A stretch of DNA of 64,000 bases, taken from Verrucosispora sp. NA02020. Its GTDB lineage: Bacteria > Actinomycetota > Actinomycetes > Mycobacteriales > Micromonosporaceae. A program made the position numbers and the translations under genes. How positions within the stretch are numbered: the first letter of the stretch is position 1; each line of letters opens with the position of its first letter. The notes below the pieces were generated by a model, which searched no databases, was not told where the DNA came from, and worked only from the letters and a program-made list of their open reading frames with translations. The stretch is taken from positions 5,394,001 to 5,458,000 of the forward strand of contig NZ_CP054923.1 in NCBI RefSeq assembly GCF_013364215.1, given 5' to 3'. Of the stretch, positions 23,018 to 30,487 are shown piece after piece.

Positions 23018-24184
23018 TCAGCTGTCGCGATCGGCGGGACGTGCCGCCGCGCCCTCGGCGACGGTCGGGGTGTCCTCGTCCTCGTCGGTCGGGGTGCCGG
23101 GGTCGGTCGGGGTGCGGGAATCAGGGTCGGTCGGGGTGCCGGGGTCGGGGTCGGCGGGGTCGGTCACCTCGCCGGGGGCCTCGCCGGTCTGTCGCCAGTG
23201 CGCGAACTGTTCCTCGCCGACCACCCGGTAGCCCTCCGGCACCGCCGGCTCGCTGCTGCCGCCACGCGTCGCCGAGAGGTCGACCTGGGAGACGTCCGAA
23301 CCGGCCGGTGCCGCGGTGGCGGTCGGCAGGCCGATCGGGATCAGGTACTCACGGGGCCCGCGCACCCGGAGGAAGTAGATCAACGCGCCGACGAAGACCA
23401 GCGCCGCCGTCCAGACGTTGAGGCGTACGCCGAGGATGCTGGTGGCGTCGTCGGTCCGCATCATCTCGATCCAGAACCGGCCTGCGGTGTAGCCCATCAC
23501 GTAGAGGGCGAACGCACGACCCCGGCCGAGGCGCAGCTTACGGTCGAGGAAGAACACCAGTGCGGCGACGCCCACGTTCCAGAGCGCCTCGTAGGCGAAG
23601 GTCGGGTGATAGAGCCCCTCCTCCAGGATCGGCCGGCCCGCCTCGTCGCGCAGCGCCTGACCGCCGTCCATCCGGTGGATCTCCAGCCCCCAGGGCAGGT
23701 CCGTCCGGCCGCCGTAGAGCTCGTTGTTGAACCAGTTGCCCAGTCGGCCGATCGCCTGCGCCAGCGGCAGGCCCGGCGCCAGCGCGTCGGCGACCACCGC
23801 GAAGGGGATGCCGAGCTGCCGGGCGGCGATGTAGGCGCCGACCGCGCCACCGGCCACCGCACCCCAGATGCCCAGGCCGCCCTCGTGGATGAAGAAGACC
23901 TTGATCGGGTCACCGCCGGTGCCGAAGTACGCCGCCGGGGAGGTGATCACGTGGTAGATCCGGGCGCCGATGATGCCGGCCGGCACCGCCCAGAGGGCGA
24001 TGTCGAGCACCGCGCCGGGGGCGACGCCACGCTGGCGCAACCGTCGCTCGGTGACCCAGCAGGCCACCACGATGCCGGCGATGATGCACAGCGCGTACGC
24101 CCGCAGCGGGATCGGGCCGAGATGCCATACGGCGGTGCTCGGGCTGGGCAGGGCGGCCAGGGACGTCGGCGAGGCGAGACTCAC
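23018..24184 (-). CDS. lgt: Prolipoprotein diacylglyceryl transferase
   Basis: A 388-residue polytopic enzyme that adds diacylglycerol to the lipobox cysteine of prelipoproteins. The Lgt signature is visible in GRLGNWFNNELYGGRTDLPWGL, and HEGGLGIWGAVAGG and HPTFAYEALWNV are also conserved. About seven membrane segments are present. The last 100 residues are a hydrophilic tail rich in Thr, Pro and Asp (TPTDPDSRTPTDPG). The GTG at 24184 was chosen because TAGCGT lies 8 nt upstream, as in leaderless mRNAs; GTG at 24223 is the alternative. The partner lspA lies at 57964. Confidence 0.93.
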   Translation of the reverse strand: MSLASPTSLAALPSPSTAVWHLGPIPLRAYALCIIAGIVVACWVTERRLRQRGVAPGAVLDIALWAVPAGIIGARIYHVITSPAAYFGTGGDPIKVFFIHEGGLGIWGAVAGGAVGAYIAARQLGIPFAVVADALAPGLPLAQAIGRLGNWFNNELYGGRTDLPWGLEIHRMDGGQALRDEAGRPILEEGLYHPTFAYEALWNVGVAALVFFLDRKLRLGRGRAFALYVMGYTAGRFWIEMMRTDDATSILGVRLNVWTAALVFVGALIYFLRVRGPREYLIPIGLPTATAAPAGSDVSQVDLSATRGGSSEPAVPEGYRVVGEEQFAHWRQTGEAPGEVTDPADPDPGTPTDPDSRTPTDPGTPTDEDEDTPTVAEGAAARPADRDS

Positions 24185-24192
24185 GGGTGCAC

Positions 24193-24198
24193 ACGCTA
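24193..24198 (-). promoter_or_regulatory. -10-like TAGCGT for lgt
   Basis: On the minus strand TAGCGT ends 8 nt before the proposed lgt GTG at 24184, suggesting a leaderless transcript and supporting that start. Confidence 0.4.
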
Positions 24199-24347
24199 CC
24201 GCTGCGGACCCCCGGAACGTCACCCCGGTCCGCCTCGTGTGCCCGGCATCCGTGGCCCGCTGGGGCTTTTGTCCTCAGGAACGTCGCACGTGTGCCCCGG
24301 GCGCGTCGCGCATACCCGGGGCACCGGCAGATCGCGTACCGGTCGAC

Positions 24348-25151
24348 TCAGCGGGCCGGGTTGCGGACGCCCTCGGCCAGTTCCGCGCTCAGCGTCCGCA
24401 GTGCGGTCAGCCCGGCCTCCTGGTCGGGGGCGTCGAGCAGGCAGCGGATCAGCGCGCTGCCGACGATCACCGCGTCGGCGTACCCGGCGACCGTGGCGGC
24501 CTGCTCCCCGGTGCCCACGCCGAGCCCGACGCCGACCGGGATCTCGCTGATCTCCCGGACCCGCGACACCAGCACCGGCGCCGCCTCCGAGGTCTGCGCC
24601 CTGGCCCCGGTGACCCCCATGATCGCGGTGGCGTAGACGAAACCACGGCAGTGCGCGACGGTCATCGCCAGCCGGGCGTCGGTGGACGACGGGGCGACCA
24701 GGAACGTCCGGTCCAACCCGTGCGCGTCCGACGCGGCCAGCCACTCCTGGGCCTCGTCGGGGATCAGGTCGGGAGTGACCAGCCCGGTGCCGCCGGCCGC
24801 CGCGTAGTCCCGGGCGAAGGCGTCCACGCCGTACCGCTCGATCGGGTTCCAGTAGGTCATCGTCACCACCGGCGCGCCGGTGGCCGCGACCTCCTCCACG
24901 ATGCGCAACGTGTCCCGGGTCCGCACGCCGCCGGCCAGGGCGATGTCGCTGGCCCGCTGGATCACCGGGCCGTCCATCACCGGATCGGAGTACGGGATCT
25001 CGACCTCGATCACGTCGACGCCCGCCGAGACCATCGCCGTCATCGCGGCGATGCTGCCCTCGACCGTCGGGAACCCGGCCGGCATGCAGCCGACCAGCAG
25101 CGCGCGGCCGTCGGCCCGAGCCTTCTCGAACGCCCCACCGATCCGGCTCAT
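24348..25151 (-). CDS. trpA: Tryptophan synthase alpha chain
   Basis: A 267-residue TIM-barrel lyase that cleaves indole-3-glycerol phosphate to indole for TrpB. The catalytic residues are visible in VIEVEIPYSDPVMDGPVIQ (Glu49 and Asp60 in the usual numbering). The phosphate-binding GVGLGVGTGEQAA and VIVGSALIR are also present. The ATG start is followed by AGC and overlaps the stop of a 25-residue micro-ORF in an ATGA. It therefore begins at the end of a micro-ORF relay from trpB rather than directly after trpB. Confidence 0.96.
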   Translation of the reverse strand: MSRIGGAFEKARADGRALLVGCMPAGFPTVEGSIAAMTAMVSAGVDVIEVEIPYSDPVMDGPVIQRASDIALAGGVRTRDTLRIVEEVAATGAPVVTMTYWNPIERYGVDAFARDYAAAGGTGLVTPDLIPDEAQEWLAASDAHGLDRTFLVAPSSTDARLAMTVAHCRGFVYATAIMGVTGARAQTSEAAPVLVSRVREISEIPVGVGLGVGTGEQAATVAGYADAVIVGSALIRCLLDAPDQEAGLTALRTLSAELAEGVRNPAR

Positions 25152-25225
25152 GCCGTCGCTCCGCTTCGCTCCACGCCGACACGAGCTACCCGGACGAGAC
25201 GATTCGCTCGCTGACGCTCGCTCAT
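25148..25225 (-). CDS. Micro-ORF 2 of the trpB-trpA relay (25 aa)
   Basis: Reads MSERQRANR at its start and VERSGATA at its end. It starts in the ATGA that ends micro-ORF 1 and stops in the ATGA that starts trpA. GGAG lies 7 nt before the trpA ATG inside this frame, a good ribosome site for trpA. The peptide is Arg-rich and resembles nothing known; its main role may be translational coupling. Confidence 0.5.
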   Translation of the reverse strand: MSERQRANRLVRVARVGVERSGATA

Positions 25226-25329
25226 GCCGCCGCTCCGCTTCGCTCCACGCCGCCATGAGACACCAGGGCGCTGCACCGACGATTCGCTCGCTGACGCTCG
25301 CTCATGCCGCCGCTCCGCTTCGCTCCGAG
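25149..25329 (-). repeat. Tandem start/stop repeat block between trpB and trpA
   Basis: Three copies of a core (GGAGCGAAGCGGAGCG followed by a short GC tract and ATGAGC), two of which continue with GAGCGTCAGCGAGCGAATCG. The third copy is the 3' end of trpB and the last runs into the trpA start. Start-to-start distances are 80 and 74 nt, both 2 modulo 3, which keeps every junction an ATGA overlap. Confidence 0.85.
25222..25305 (-). CDS. Micro-ORF 1 of the trpB-trpA relay (27 aa)
   Basis: Starts in the ATGA that ends trpB and ends in the ATGA that starts micro-ORF 2. It begins MSERQRANR and ends GVERSGAAA, almost the same ending as the C-terminus of trpB (GSERSGAAA). GGAG 7 nt before each ATG gives a ribosome site. 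Protein product unproven. Confidence 0.5.
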   Translation of the reverse strand: MSERQRANRRCSALVSHGGVERSGAAA

Positions 25330-26537
25330 CCGAGGATGCCGAAGTACTCGCCGGCGGTGTGCACGTCCTTGTCGCCCCGGCCGGAGAGGTTGACCACGAT
25401 CGTGGGCTCTCGACCCAGCTCGGCGCTGAGCTTCGGCGCGACGGCCAGGGTGCCGGCGAGCGCGTGCGCGCTCTCGATCGCCGGGATGATCCCCTCGGTG
25501 CGGCAGAGCAGCTCGAACGCCGCCATCGCCTCGTCGTCGGTGACCGGCAGGTAGCTGGCCCGGCCGGTGTCGTGCAGCCAGGCGTGCTCCGGACCGACGC
25601 CCGGGTAGTCCAGACCGGCCGAGATCGAGTGCGACTCGACGGTCTGGCCGTCCTCGTCCTGCAGCACGAAGGTCCGCGTGCCGTGCAGCACGCCGGTGGA
25701 ACCGCCGGTGATGCTGGCCGCGTGCCGCCCGGTGGTCACCCCGTCGCCGCCGGCCTCGAAGCCGTAGAGCCGCACCTGCGGGTCGCCGACGAAGGCGTGG
25801 AAGATGCCCAGCGCGTTGGAGCCGCCGCCGACGCAGGCGGTGACCGCGTCCGGGAGTCCACCGGTGAGCTCCTGGCACTGGGCCCGTGCCTCGTCGCCGA
25901 TGCCCCGCACGAAGTCGCGCACCAGGGCCGGGAACGGGTGCGGGCCGGCAGCGGTCCCGATCAGGTAGTGCGTGTCGTCGACGTTGGCGACCCAGTCCCG
26001 CATCGCCTCGTTCATCGCGTCCTTGAGCGTGCGCGAGCCGTTCGTCACCGGCACCACCTCGGCGCCGAGCATCCGCATCCGGGCCACGTTGAGCGCCTGC
26101 CGCTCGGTGTCGACCTGGCCCATGTAGACCACGCAGTCCAGGTCGAACAGGGCGGCTGCGGTGGCGGTGGCGACGCCGTGCTGACCGGCTCCGGTCTCGG
26201 CGATCACCCGCTTCTTGCCCATCCGCCGGGTCAGCAGCGCCTGACCGAGCACGTTGCGGACCTTGTGCGCGCCGGTGTGGTTGAGGTCTTCCCGCTTGAG
26301 CAGCACCCGGGCACCGACCCGGGCGGAGAACCGACGGGCCTCGTAGAGCAGCGACGGGGTGCCGGCGTAGTCGCGCAGCAGACCGGCGAACTCCGCTCGG
26401 AACGACTCGTCGGCCATCGCCGCGCGGTGTGCCGCGTCCAGTTCGTCCAGGGCGGCGACCAGCGCCTCCGGCACGAACCGACCACCGAACCGACCGAAAT
26501 GTCCGGCCGAGTCCGGGAAAGACGCCTGCTCGCTCAC
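25302..26537 (-). CDS. trpB: Tryptophan synthase beta chain
   Basis: A 411-residue PLP enzyme joining indole and serine to tryptophan. The PLP lysine lies in [15 protein letters not shown], the gating [17 protein letters not shown] and the phosphate site [15 protein letters not shown] are intact, and [16 protein letters not shown] is typical. The GTG start (MSEQASFPD) overlaps the stop of an upstream micro-ORF (GTGA). The last nine residues, GSERSGAAA, are encoded by the repeat that continues into the trpA junction, so the enzyme has acquired a repeat-derived tail. Confidence 0.96.
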   Translation of the reverse strand: MSEQASFPDSAGHFGRFGGRFVPEALVAALDELDAAHRAAMADESFRAEFAGLLRDYAGTPSLLYEARRFSARVGARVLLKREDLNHTGAHKVRNVLGQALLTRRMGKKRVIAETGAGQHGVATATAAALFDLDCVVYMGQVDTERQALNVARMRMLGAEVVPVTNGSRTLKDAMNEAMRDWVANVDDTHYLIGTAAGPHPFPALVRDFVRGIGDEARAQCQELTGGLPDAVTACVGGGSNALGIFHAFVGDPQVRLYGFEAGGDGVTTGRHAASITGGSTGVLHGTRTFVLQDEDGQTVESHSISAGLDYPGVGPEHAWLHDTGRASYLPVTDDEAMAAFELLCRTEGIIPAIESAHALAGTLAVAPKLSAELGREPTIVVNLSGRGDKDVHTAGEYFGILGSERSGAAA

Positions 26538-26611
26538 GCTGACACTCCGCTCCGCTGCGTGCCCCCGTGAGGCACCACCGCACCGATGATTCGCTCGACA
26601 GGCTCGCTCAT
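26534..26611 (-). CDS. Micro-ORF 2 of the trpC-trpB relay (25 aa)
   Basis: Starts [10 protein letters not shown] and ends TQRSGVSA, in a GTGA shared with the trpB start. It starts in the ATGA that ends the preceding micro-ORF. GGAG lies 7 nt before the trpB GTG. In Streptomyces this position holds the small gene called trpX or trpM; the present peptide shows no HGxxPAAW motif and is not that protein. Confidence 0.5.
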   Translation of the reverse strand: MSEPVERIIGAVVPHGGTQRSGVSA

Positions 26612-26682
26612 GCCGGCACTCCGCTCCGCTGCGCGCCGCCACCAGTCACCGCGTGGATGATTCGCTCGACAGGCTCGCTCAT
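26608..26682 (-). CDS. Micro-ORF 1 of the trpC-trpB relay (24 aa)
   Basis: Starts [10 protein letters not shown] and ends AQRSGVPA; 25 nt past the trpC stop. It ends in an ATGA that opens the next micro-ORF. No strong ribosome site precedes it (GGGGATCTGAC is upstream). Probably a coupling peptide; no known family. Confidence 0.45.
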   Translation of the reverse strand: MSEPVERIIHAVTGGGAQRSGVPA

Positions 26683-26707
26683 GTCAGATCCCCTCGCCAC
26701 GACGGCG

Positions 26708-27571
26708 TCAGCGCGCCGGGCGGGGCGTGGCGGGGTGGTTGCCGGCGTTGACCAGTTCGGCCACCGCCTCCCGCGGACTCTTCTGGGTGACCAGGCCCTC
26801 GCCGACCAGCACCGCGTCGGCCCCGGCCGAGGCGTACCGGATCAGGTCGTGCGGACCGCGTACGCCCGACTCGGCGATCTTGACGACGTTGCTCGGCAGA
26901 CCGGGTGCGATCCGCTCGAACACCGACCGGTCGACCTGCAGCGTACGCAGATCGCGGGCGTTGACCCCGATCACCTGCGCACCGGCCTCCAGAGCCCGGT
27001 CGGCCTCTTCTTCGTCGTGCACCTCGACCAGCGCGGTCATGCCCAGCGACTCGATCCGCTCCAGCAGGCCGACCAGGACGTTCTGCTCCAGCGCGGCGAC
27101 GATCAGCAGCACCAGGTCGGCGCCGTGCGCGCGGGCCTCGTGCACCTGATAGCTGGAGACCACGAAGTCCTTGCGCAGCACCGGGATGCTGACCGCCGCC
27201 CGGACCGCGGCGAGGTCCTCCAGCGAACCACCGAACCAGCGACCCTCGGTCAGCACGCTGATCGCCCGTGCGCCACCGGCCGCGTAGCCACCGGCGAGCT
27301 CCGCCGGATCGGCGATGTCGGCGATCTTGCCCTTGGACGGTGAGGAACGCTTCACCTCGGCGATCACCGCGACGCCGGGCTGGCGCAACGCGGCGTACGC
27401 GTCCAGCGGTGGCGGGGCGGCAGCGGCGAGTTCGCGGATCCGCTCCATCGGGACCTGCTCCTGCCGCCGGGCCACGTCCTCGCGGACGCCGGCCAGGATC
27501 TCGTCGAGCACGCTGACGGACGCTGCCGGGCCGGCCTCGTTCCCTTCCGCGTGCGGATGCTCAGCAGTCAC
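26708..27571 (-). CDS. trpC: Indole-3-glycerol phosphate synthase
   Basis: A 287-residue TIM-barrel enzyme closing the indole ring from carboxyphenylaminodeoxyribulose phosphate. It shows the catalytic [15 protein letters not shown] (Lys and Glu), [31 protein letters not shown] and [12 protein letters not shown] motifs. The GTG at 27571 is preceded by GGAGAGGGGAG; the ATG at 27598 gives nine more residues without a ribosome site. No trpF neighbours it; PriA (47639) would fill that step. Confidence 0.94.
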   Translation of the reverse strand: MTAEHPHAEGNEAGPAASVSVLDEILAGVREDVARRQEQVPMERIRELAAAAPPPLDAYAALRQPGVAVIAEVKRSSPSKGKIADIADPAELAGGYAAGGARAISVLTEGRWFGGSLEDLAAVRAAVSIPVLRKDFVVSSYQVHEARAHGADLVLLIVAALEQNVLVGLLERIESLGMTALVEVHDEEEADRALEAGAQVIGVNARDLRTLQVDRSVFERIAPGLPSNVVKIAESGVRGPHDLIRYASAGADAVLVGEGLVTQKSPREAVAELVNAGNHPATPRPAR

Positions 27572-27953
27572 CAACGGACTCCCCTCTCCGGGTGTCATGG
27601 GCCGATGCTAGGTGCCACCACCTGGCACCGACCGGTGGGGGTATGGCGCGCCTCACGAAATGGGCTGCGGCATAATGACCGACCTGCGCGAACAGGGCGT
27701 GACTCTCCGTCACCCCCTTATCGACGCTCACCCATATCGACGGCAGTCTTGACCTTACCGGTCACCCCCCGTCGAGGCCGGTCGATGCTGTGAGCAAGCT
27801 CAAGGCCGAACGGCCCTTTGCCTGCTCAGGGCCCCTGCCGCAGTGTTGATGTCGTAGTCATCACCGCGAAACGTGAAACGTGCAGCATCAGACTCGGGCA
27901 CACTCGATGACGCGCCTGCCCCATCGCCACGACGATCTCTCCCCGGGGTGATC
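27572..27953. other. Intergenic region upstream of trpC with a small hairpin
   Basis: About 380 nt between divergent trpC and a small plus-strand gene. It holds a perfect 7-bp hairpin at 27611-27629 (GGTGCCA, CCACC, TGGCACC) 40 nt before the trpC start, and a weaker GGCC/GGCC dyad near 27803. The minus-strand TGGCACC resembles the core of a T-box antiterminator, but no specifier stem was found. No other gene is visible. Confidence 0.4.
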
Positions 27954-28205
27954 ATGAATTCCTCCGCGCCGCAGCAGACCATCGGACTCACCACCATCTC
28001 GCGTACCGTCGCGTCGCTCGCCGTCGGTGTCGTCCACACGCTGGAACGCGCCGTCGTCGGGCCGACCCGGATCCGGACCGCGCGCGGCAACGCCTGGGAG
28101 GCCATCTGCGCCGACCGGGCCCGGGCCGACCAGCGGGCCGCGCTGGACCAGCTGGTCGCCGAACTCGCCGCCAGCCGCGCCCGGGACCGGCAGCCGGTCG
28201 GCTGA
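27954..28205 (+). CDS. Small conserved hypothetical protein (83 aa)
   Basis: A Ser/Thr-rich N-terminus (MNSSAPQQTIGLTTISRTVASLAVGVVHTLERAVVG) precedes a charged helical C-terminus (ADRARADQRAALDQLVAELAASRARD). GGGGTG lies just before the ATG; upstream in-frame codons lack a site. It opposes the trp genes and converges on the Trp-associated membrane protein, with 13 nt between stops. I do not recognise it. Confidence 0.55.
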   Translation: MNSSAPQQTIGLTTISRTVASLAVGVVHTLERAVVGPTRIRTARGNAWEAICADRARADQRAALDQLVAELAASRARDRQPVG

Positions 28206-28218
28206 CCGGCCGGGCCGC

Positions 28219-28779
28219 TCAGCGCTCGGTCGGGTCCTCGCCCCGGTCGAGCGCGTCCCACGCCTCGACGGTGCCGGCCCCGTGGATCGGTCCCGCCGCC
28301 GGTGCCGACTGCCGGGACCGGCGCTCGTAACGGGCACCCATCGCCGGCCAGTCCCGCCCACGCAACGCCGTCAGCAGCCCACCGGCTGCCGCCAGCACGC
28401 CGCCGAGCAGGGTGAGCGCCGGCCACTGCCGGGCCACCTCGTCGCCGATCTCGGCGACCAGCCCGTACCCGCCGCCGGCGGCCATCATCAGACCGAGCAG
28501 CGCCAGCAACCCGCCGAGCACCTGCCGCAGCCGGCCACGGGTGGCCAGCACCGCGCCGCCGCCGGCCAGGCCCACCAGGGCGAGCGCCGGCAGCCAGGGC
28601 AGCAGTTGCGTGCCGGTCCGCCCCTCCTCCAGCAACGGCGTCGGTACGCCCACCACGTCGGTGTCCAGCGCCCAGGTGCGGGTCACGGCCCAGAGCGCCA
28701 ACCCCGCACCGGCCAGGCAGAGCAGCACCGCGTACGCCAACCCGCGCCGGCCCGACGCGGACCGAACCTGCCCACTCAT
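28219..28779 (-). CDS. Trp-region membrane protein (TIGR02234-like)
   Basis: A 186-residue protein with four membrane segments (AVLLCLAGAGLALWAVT, LPWLPALALVGLAGGGAVLA, LGGLLALLGLMMAAGGGYGL, LTLLGGVLAAAGGLLTAL) and a basic, Glu-rich end. This matches the conserved membrane protein found in actinobacterial trp operons, whose function is unknown. Its ATGAGT start overlaps the stop of a micro-ORF, so it is translated at the end of a relay from trpE. Confidence 0.85.
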   Translation of the reverse strand: MSGQVRSASGRRGLAYAVLLCLAGAGLALWAVTRTWALDTDVVGVPTPLLEEGRTGTQLLPWLPALALVGLAGGGAVLATRGRLRQVLGGLLALLGLMMAAGGGYGLVAEIGDEVARQWPALTLLGGVLAAAGGLLTALRGRDWPAMGARYERRSRQSAPAAGPIHGAGTVEAWDALDRGEDPTER

Positions 28780-28838
28780 CGGGCGGGCCTTTCGCTCGCG
28801 ACTGCGGGACTCCGCTGCGCTACATTCCTCGCGCTCAC
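28776..28838 (-). CDS. Micro-ORF 2 of the trpE relay (20 aa)
   Basis: Reads [11 protein letters not shown] and ends SERPAR, stopping in the ATGA that starts the membrane protein. GTG start within the GTGA that ends micro-ORF 1. AAAGG lies 8 nt before the next ATG. Confidence 0.5.
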   Translation of the reverse strand: MSARNVAQRSPAVASERPAR

Positions 28839-28897
28839 CGAGCCCGCCCTTCGCTCGCGACTGCGGGACTCCGCTGCGCTACATTCCTCGCGCTCAC
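28835..28897 (-). CDS. Micro-ORF 1 of the trpE relay (20 aa)
   Basis: Begins [11 protein letters not shown] and ends SEGRAR. It starts with GTG in the GTGA that holds the trpE stop and ends in the GTGA that opens micro-ORF 2. The two peptides differ only near their ends. Confidence 0.5.
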   Translation of the reverse strand: MSARNVAQRSPAVASEGRAR

Positions 28898-30447
28898 CGA
28901 GCGGGCCTCAGTGTCTCGGCGGCGGCGATGGCGGCGAGCACCGCAGCGGCCTTGTTCCGGGTCTCCTGGTCCTCGGCGGCCGGATCGGAGTCGGCCACCA
29001 CCCCGGCACCGGCCTGCACGTACGCCCGCCCGGCCCGCATGAGCGCGGTGCGGATGGCGATGGCCATGTCGAGGTCGCCACCGAAGCCGAAGTAGCCGAC
29101 GGTGCCGCCGTACAGGCCCCGGCGTACCGGCTCCAGCTCCTCGATGATCTCCATGGCCCGCACCTTCGGCGCTCCGGAGAGGGTGCCCGCCGGGAACGTC
29201 GCGGCCAGCGCGTCGAAGGCGGTGCGGTCGGCGCGCAGCGTCCCGATCACGGTGGAGACGATGTGCATGACGTGGCTGTACCGCTCGATGGTGGCGAACT
29301 CCGGCACCTCGACGGTGCCCGGTCGGCAGACCCGGCCCAGGTCGTTGCGGCCCAGGTCGACGAGCATCACGTGCTCGGCGCGTTCCTTCGGGTCGGCGAG
29401 CAGCTCGGCGGCGAGCCGGGCGTCGGCCTCCGGGGTCGCCCCGCGCGGACGGGTGCCCGCGATCGGGTGCAGCAACGCGCGCCGCGCGCCGTCGACCTCG
29501 CCGGTCACCTTGAGGTGTGCCTCCGGCGACGAGCCGACGATGTCGAAGTCGTCGAAGCGCAGCAGATACATGTACGGGCTCGGGTTGGTGGTGCGCAGCA
29601 CCCGGTAGACGTCCAGCGGGTCGGCGTCGGTGTCGCGTTCGAACCGCTGGGCGAGCACGATCTGGAAGCACTCGCCGGCCCGGATCGCCTCCTTGGCCGC
29701 CTCGACCGCCTTGGGGTAGCCGCCCTCGGGGGTACGGCTGCGGACCTCACCGGCGCGGGGACGGCGGACCGTGGAGACCATCGGCGGGATCGGTCGGGAC
29801 AGTGCGGTGGTCATCGCGTCCAGCCGGCCCACCGCGTGGTGGTAGGCGGCGGCCACCTGCGTCTCGCGGCCCGGGTCGTCGAGCGGGGGCAGGACCGCGT
29901 TGGCGACCAGGATGGCCGAGCCGTCGAAGTGGTCCAGCACCACCAGGTCGGTGGCGAGCATCATGCCCAGCTCGGGTACGCGCAGGTCGTCCTCGGTGAG
30001 CGAGGGCAGCCGTTCGAAGCGGCGGATCAGGTCGTAGCCGAGGTAACCGACCATGCCCCCGGTCAGCGGGGGCATCGTCCCGTCCGACTCGCCGGGCGGG
30101 CCGGCCATCGCCGCCACCGTGGCCCGCAGCACCTCGACCGGGTCGCCCGTGGTGGGCAGCCCGGCGGGCGGCTCACCGAGCCAGGCCGCCGAGCCGTCCT
30201 GTTCGACCAGGGTGGCGCTGCTGCGGACGCCGACGAAGGAGTATCGGGACCAGGCCAGTCCCGACGAGCCGACGCCCTGCTCGGCGGACTCCAGCAGGAA
30301 CGTGCCGGGCCCACCGGCGAGCTTGCGGTAGACCCCGACCGGTGTCTCCGCGTCGGCGAGCAGCCGCCGGGTGACCGGCACCACCCGCCAGCGGGCGGCC
30401 AGGTCGGTGAAGGTGGCCAGATCGGGGCTGACCGTGCCGTCGGTCAT
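28894..30447 (-). CDS. trpE: Anthranilate synthase component I
   Basis: A 517-residue chorismate-utilising enzyme. LLESA at residues 51-55 is the tryptophan-binding motif for feedback inhibition. The catalytic C-terminal half shows [83 protein letters not shown] and [26 protein letters not shown]. There is no glutaminase part, so TrpG must be encoded elsewhere. It lies 40 nt after the HisI-containing gene. Its last residues, LRPAR, run into the repeat block. Confidence 0.96.
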   Translation of the reverse strand: MTDGTVSPDLATFTDLAARWRVVPVTRRLLADAETPVGVYRKLAGGPGTFLLESAEQGVGSSGLAWSRYSFVGVRSSATLVEQDGSAAWLGEPPAGLPTTGDPVEVLRATVAAMAGPPGESDGTMPPLTGGMVGYLGYDLIRRFERLPSLTEDDLRVPELGMMLATDLVVLDHFDGSAILVANAVLPPLDDPGRETQVAAAYHHAVGRLDAMTTALSRPIPPMVSTVRRPRAGEVRSRTPEGGYPKAVEAAKEAIRAGECFQIVLAQRFERDTDADPLDVYRVLRTTNPSPYMYLLRFDDFDIVGSSPEAHLKVTGEVDGARRALLHPIAGTRPRGATPEADARLAAELLADPKERAEHVMLVDLGRNDLGRVCRPGTVEVPEFATIERYSHVMHIVSTVIGTLRADRTAFDALAATFPAGTLSGAPKVRAMEIIEELEPVRRGLYGGTVGYFGFGGDLDMAIAIRTALMRAGRAYVQAGAGVVADSDPAAEDQETRNKAAAVLAAIAAAETLRPAR

Positions 30448-30487
30448 GCCGACGCTCCGGTCTGCCCGGATCGCGCGTACCGCCCGC

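Larger units (their letters stand above)
26534..26682 (-). repeat. Tandem start/stop repeat block between trpC and trpB
   Basis: Two units of ATGAGCGAGCCTGTCGAGCG...CGCAGCGGAGCGGAGTG, 71 and 74 nt start to start. Both lengths are 2 modulo 3. The layout is like the trpB-trpA block, but the sequence between the conserved ends differs. Confidence 0.85.
28776..28897 (-). repeat. Tandem start/stop repeat block after trpE
   Basis: Two near-identical 59-nt units (GTGAGCGCGAGGAATGTAGC, then GCAGCGGAGTCCCGCAGTCG, then GCGAGCGAA and a GC tract). The same unit family occurs at 36736-36858 between two exporter genes. The 59-nt period is 2 modulo 3, so each junction is a 4-nt stop/start overlap. Confidence 0.87.

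Noticed and set aside
26534..26682. trpX/trpM homologue between trpC and trpB
   Set aside because: The peptides lack the HGxxPAAW motif and are two repeat units rather than one 60-residue protein.
27611..27629. Calling the trpC upstream hairpin a T-box riboswitch
   Set aside because: Only the short TGGCACC core matches; no Stem I, specifier loop or competing sequester helix could be drawn, so it is left as an unassigned hairpin.
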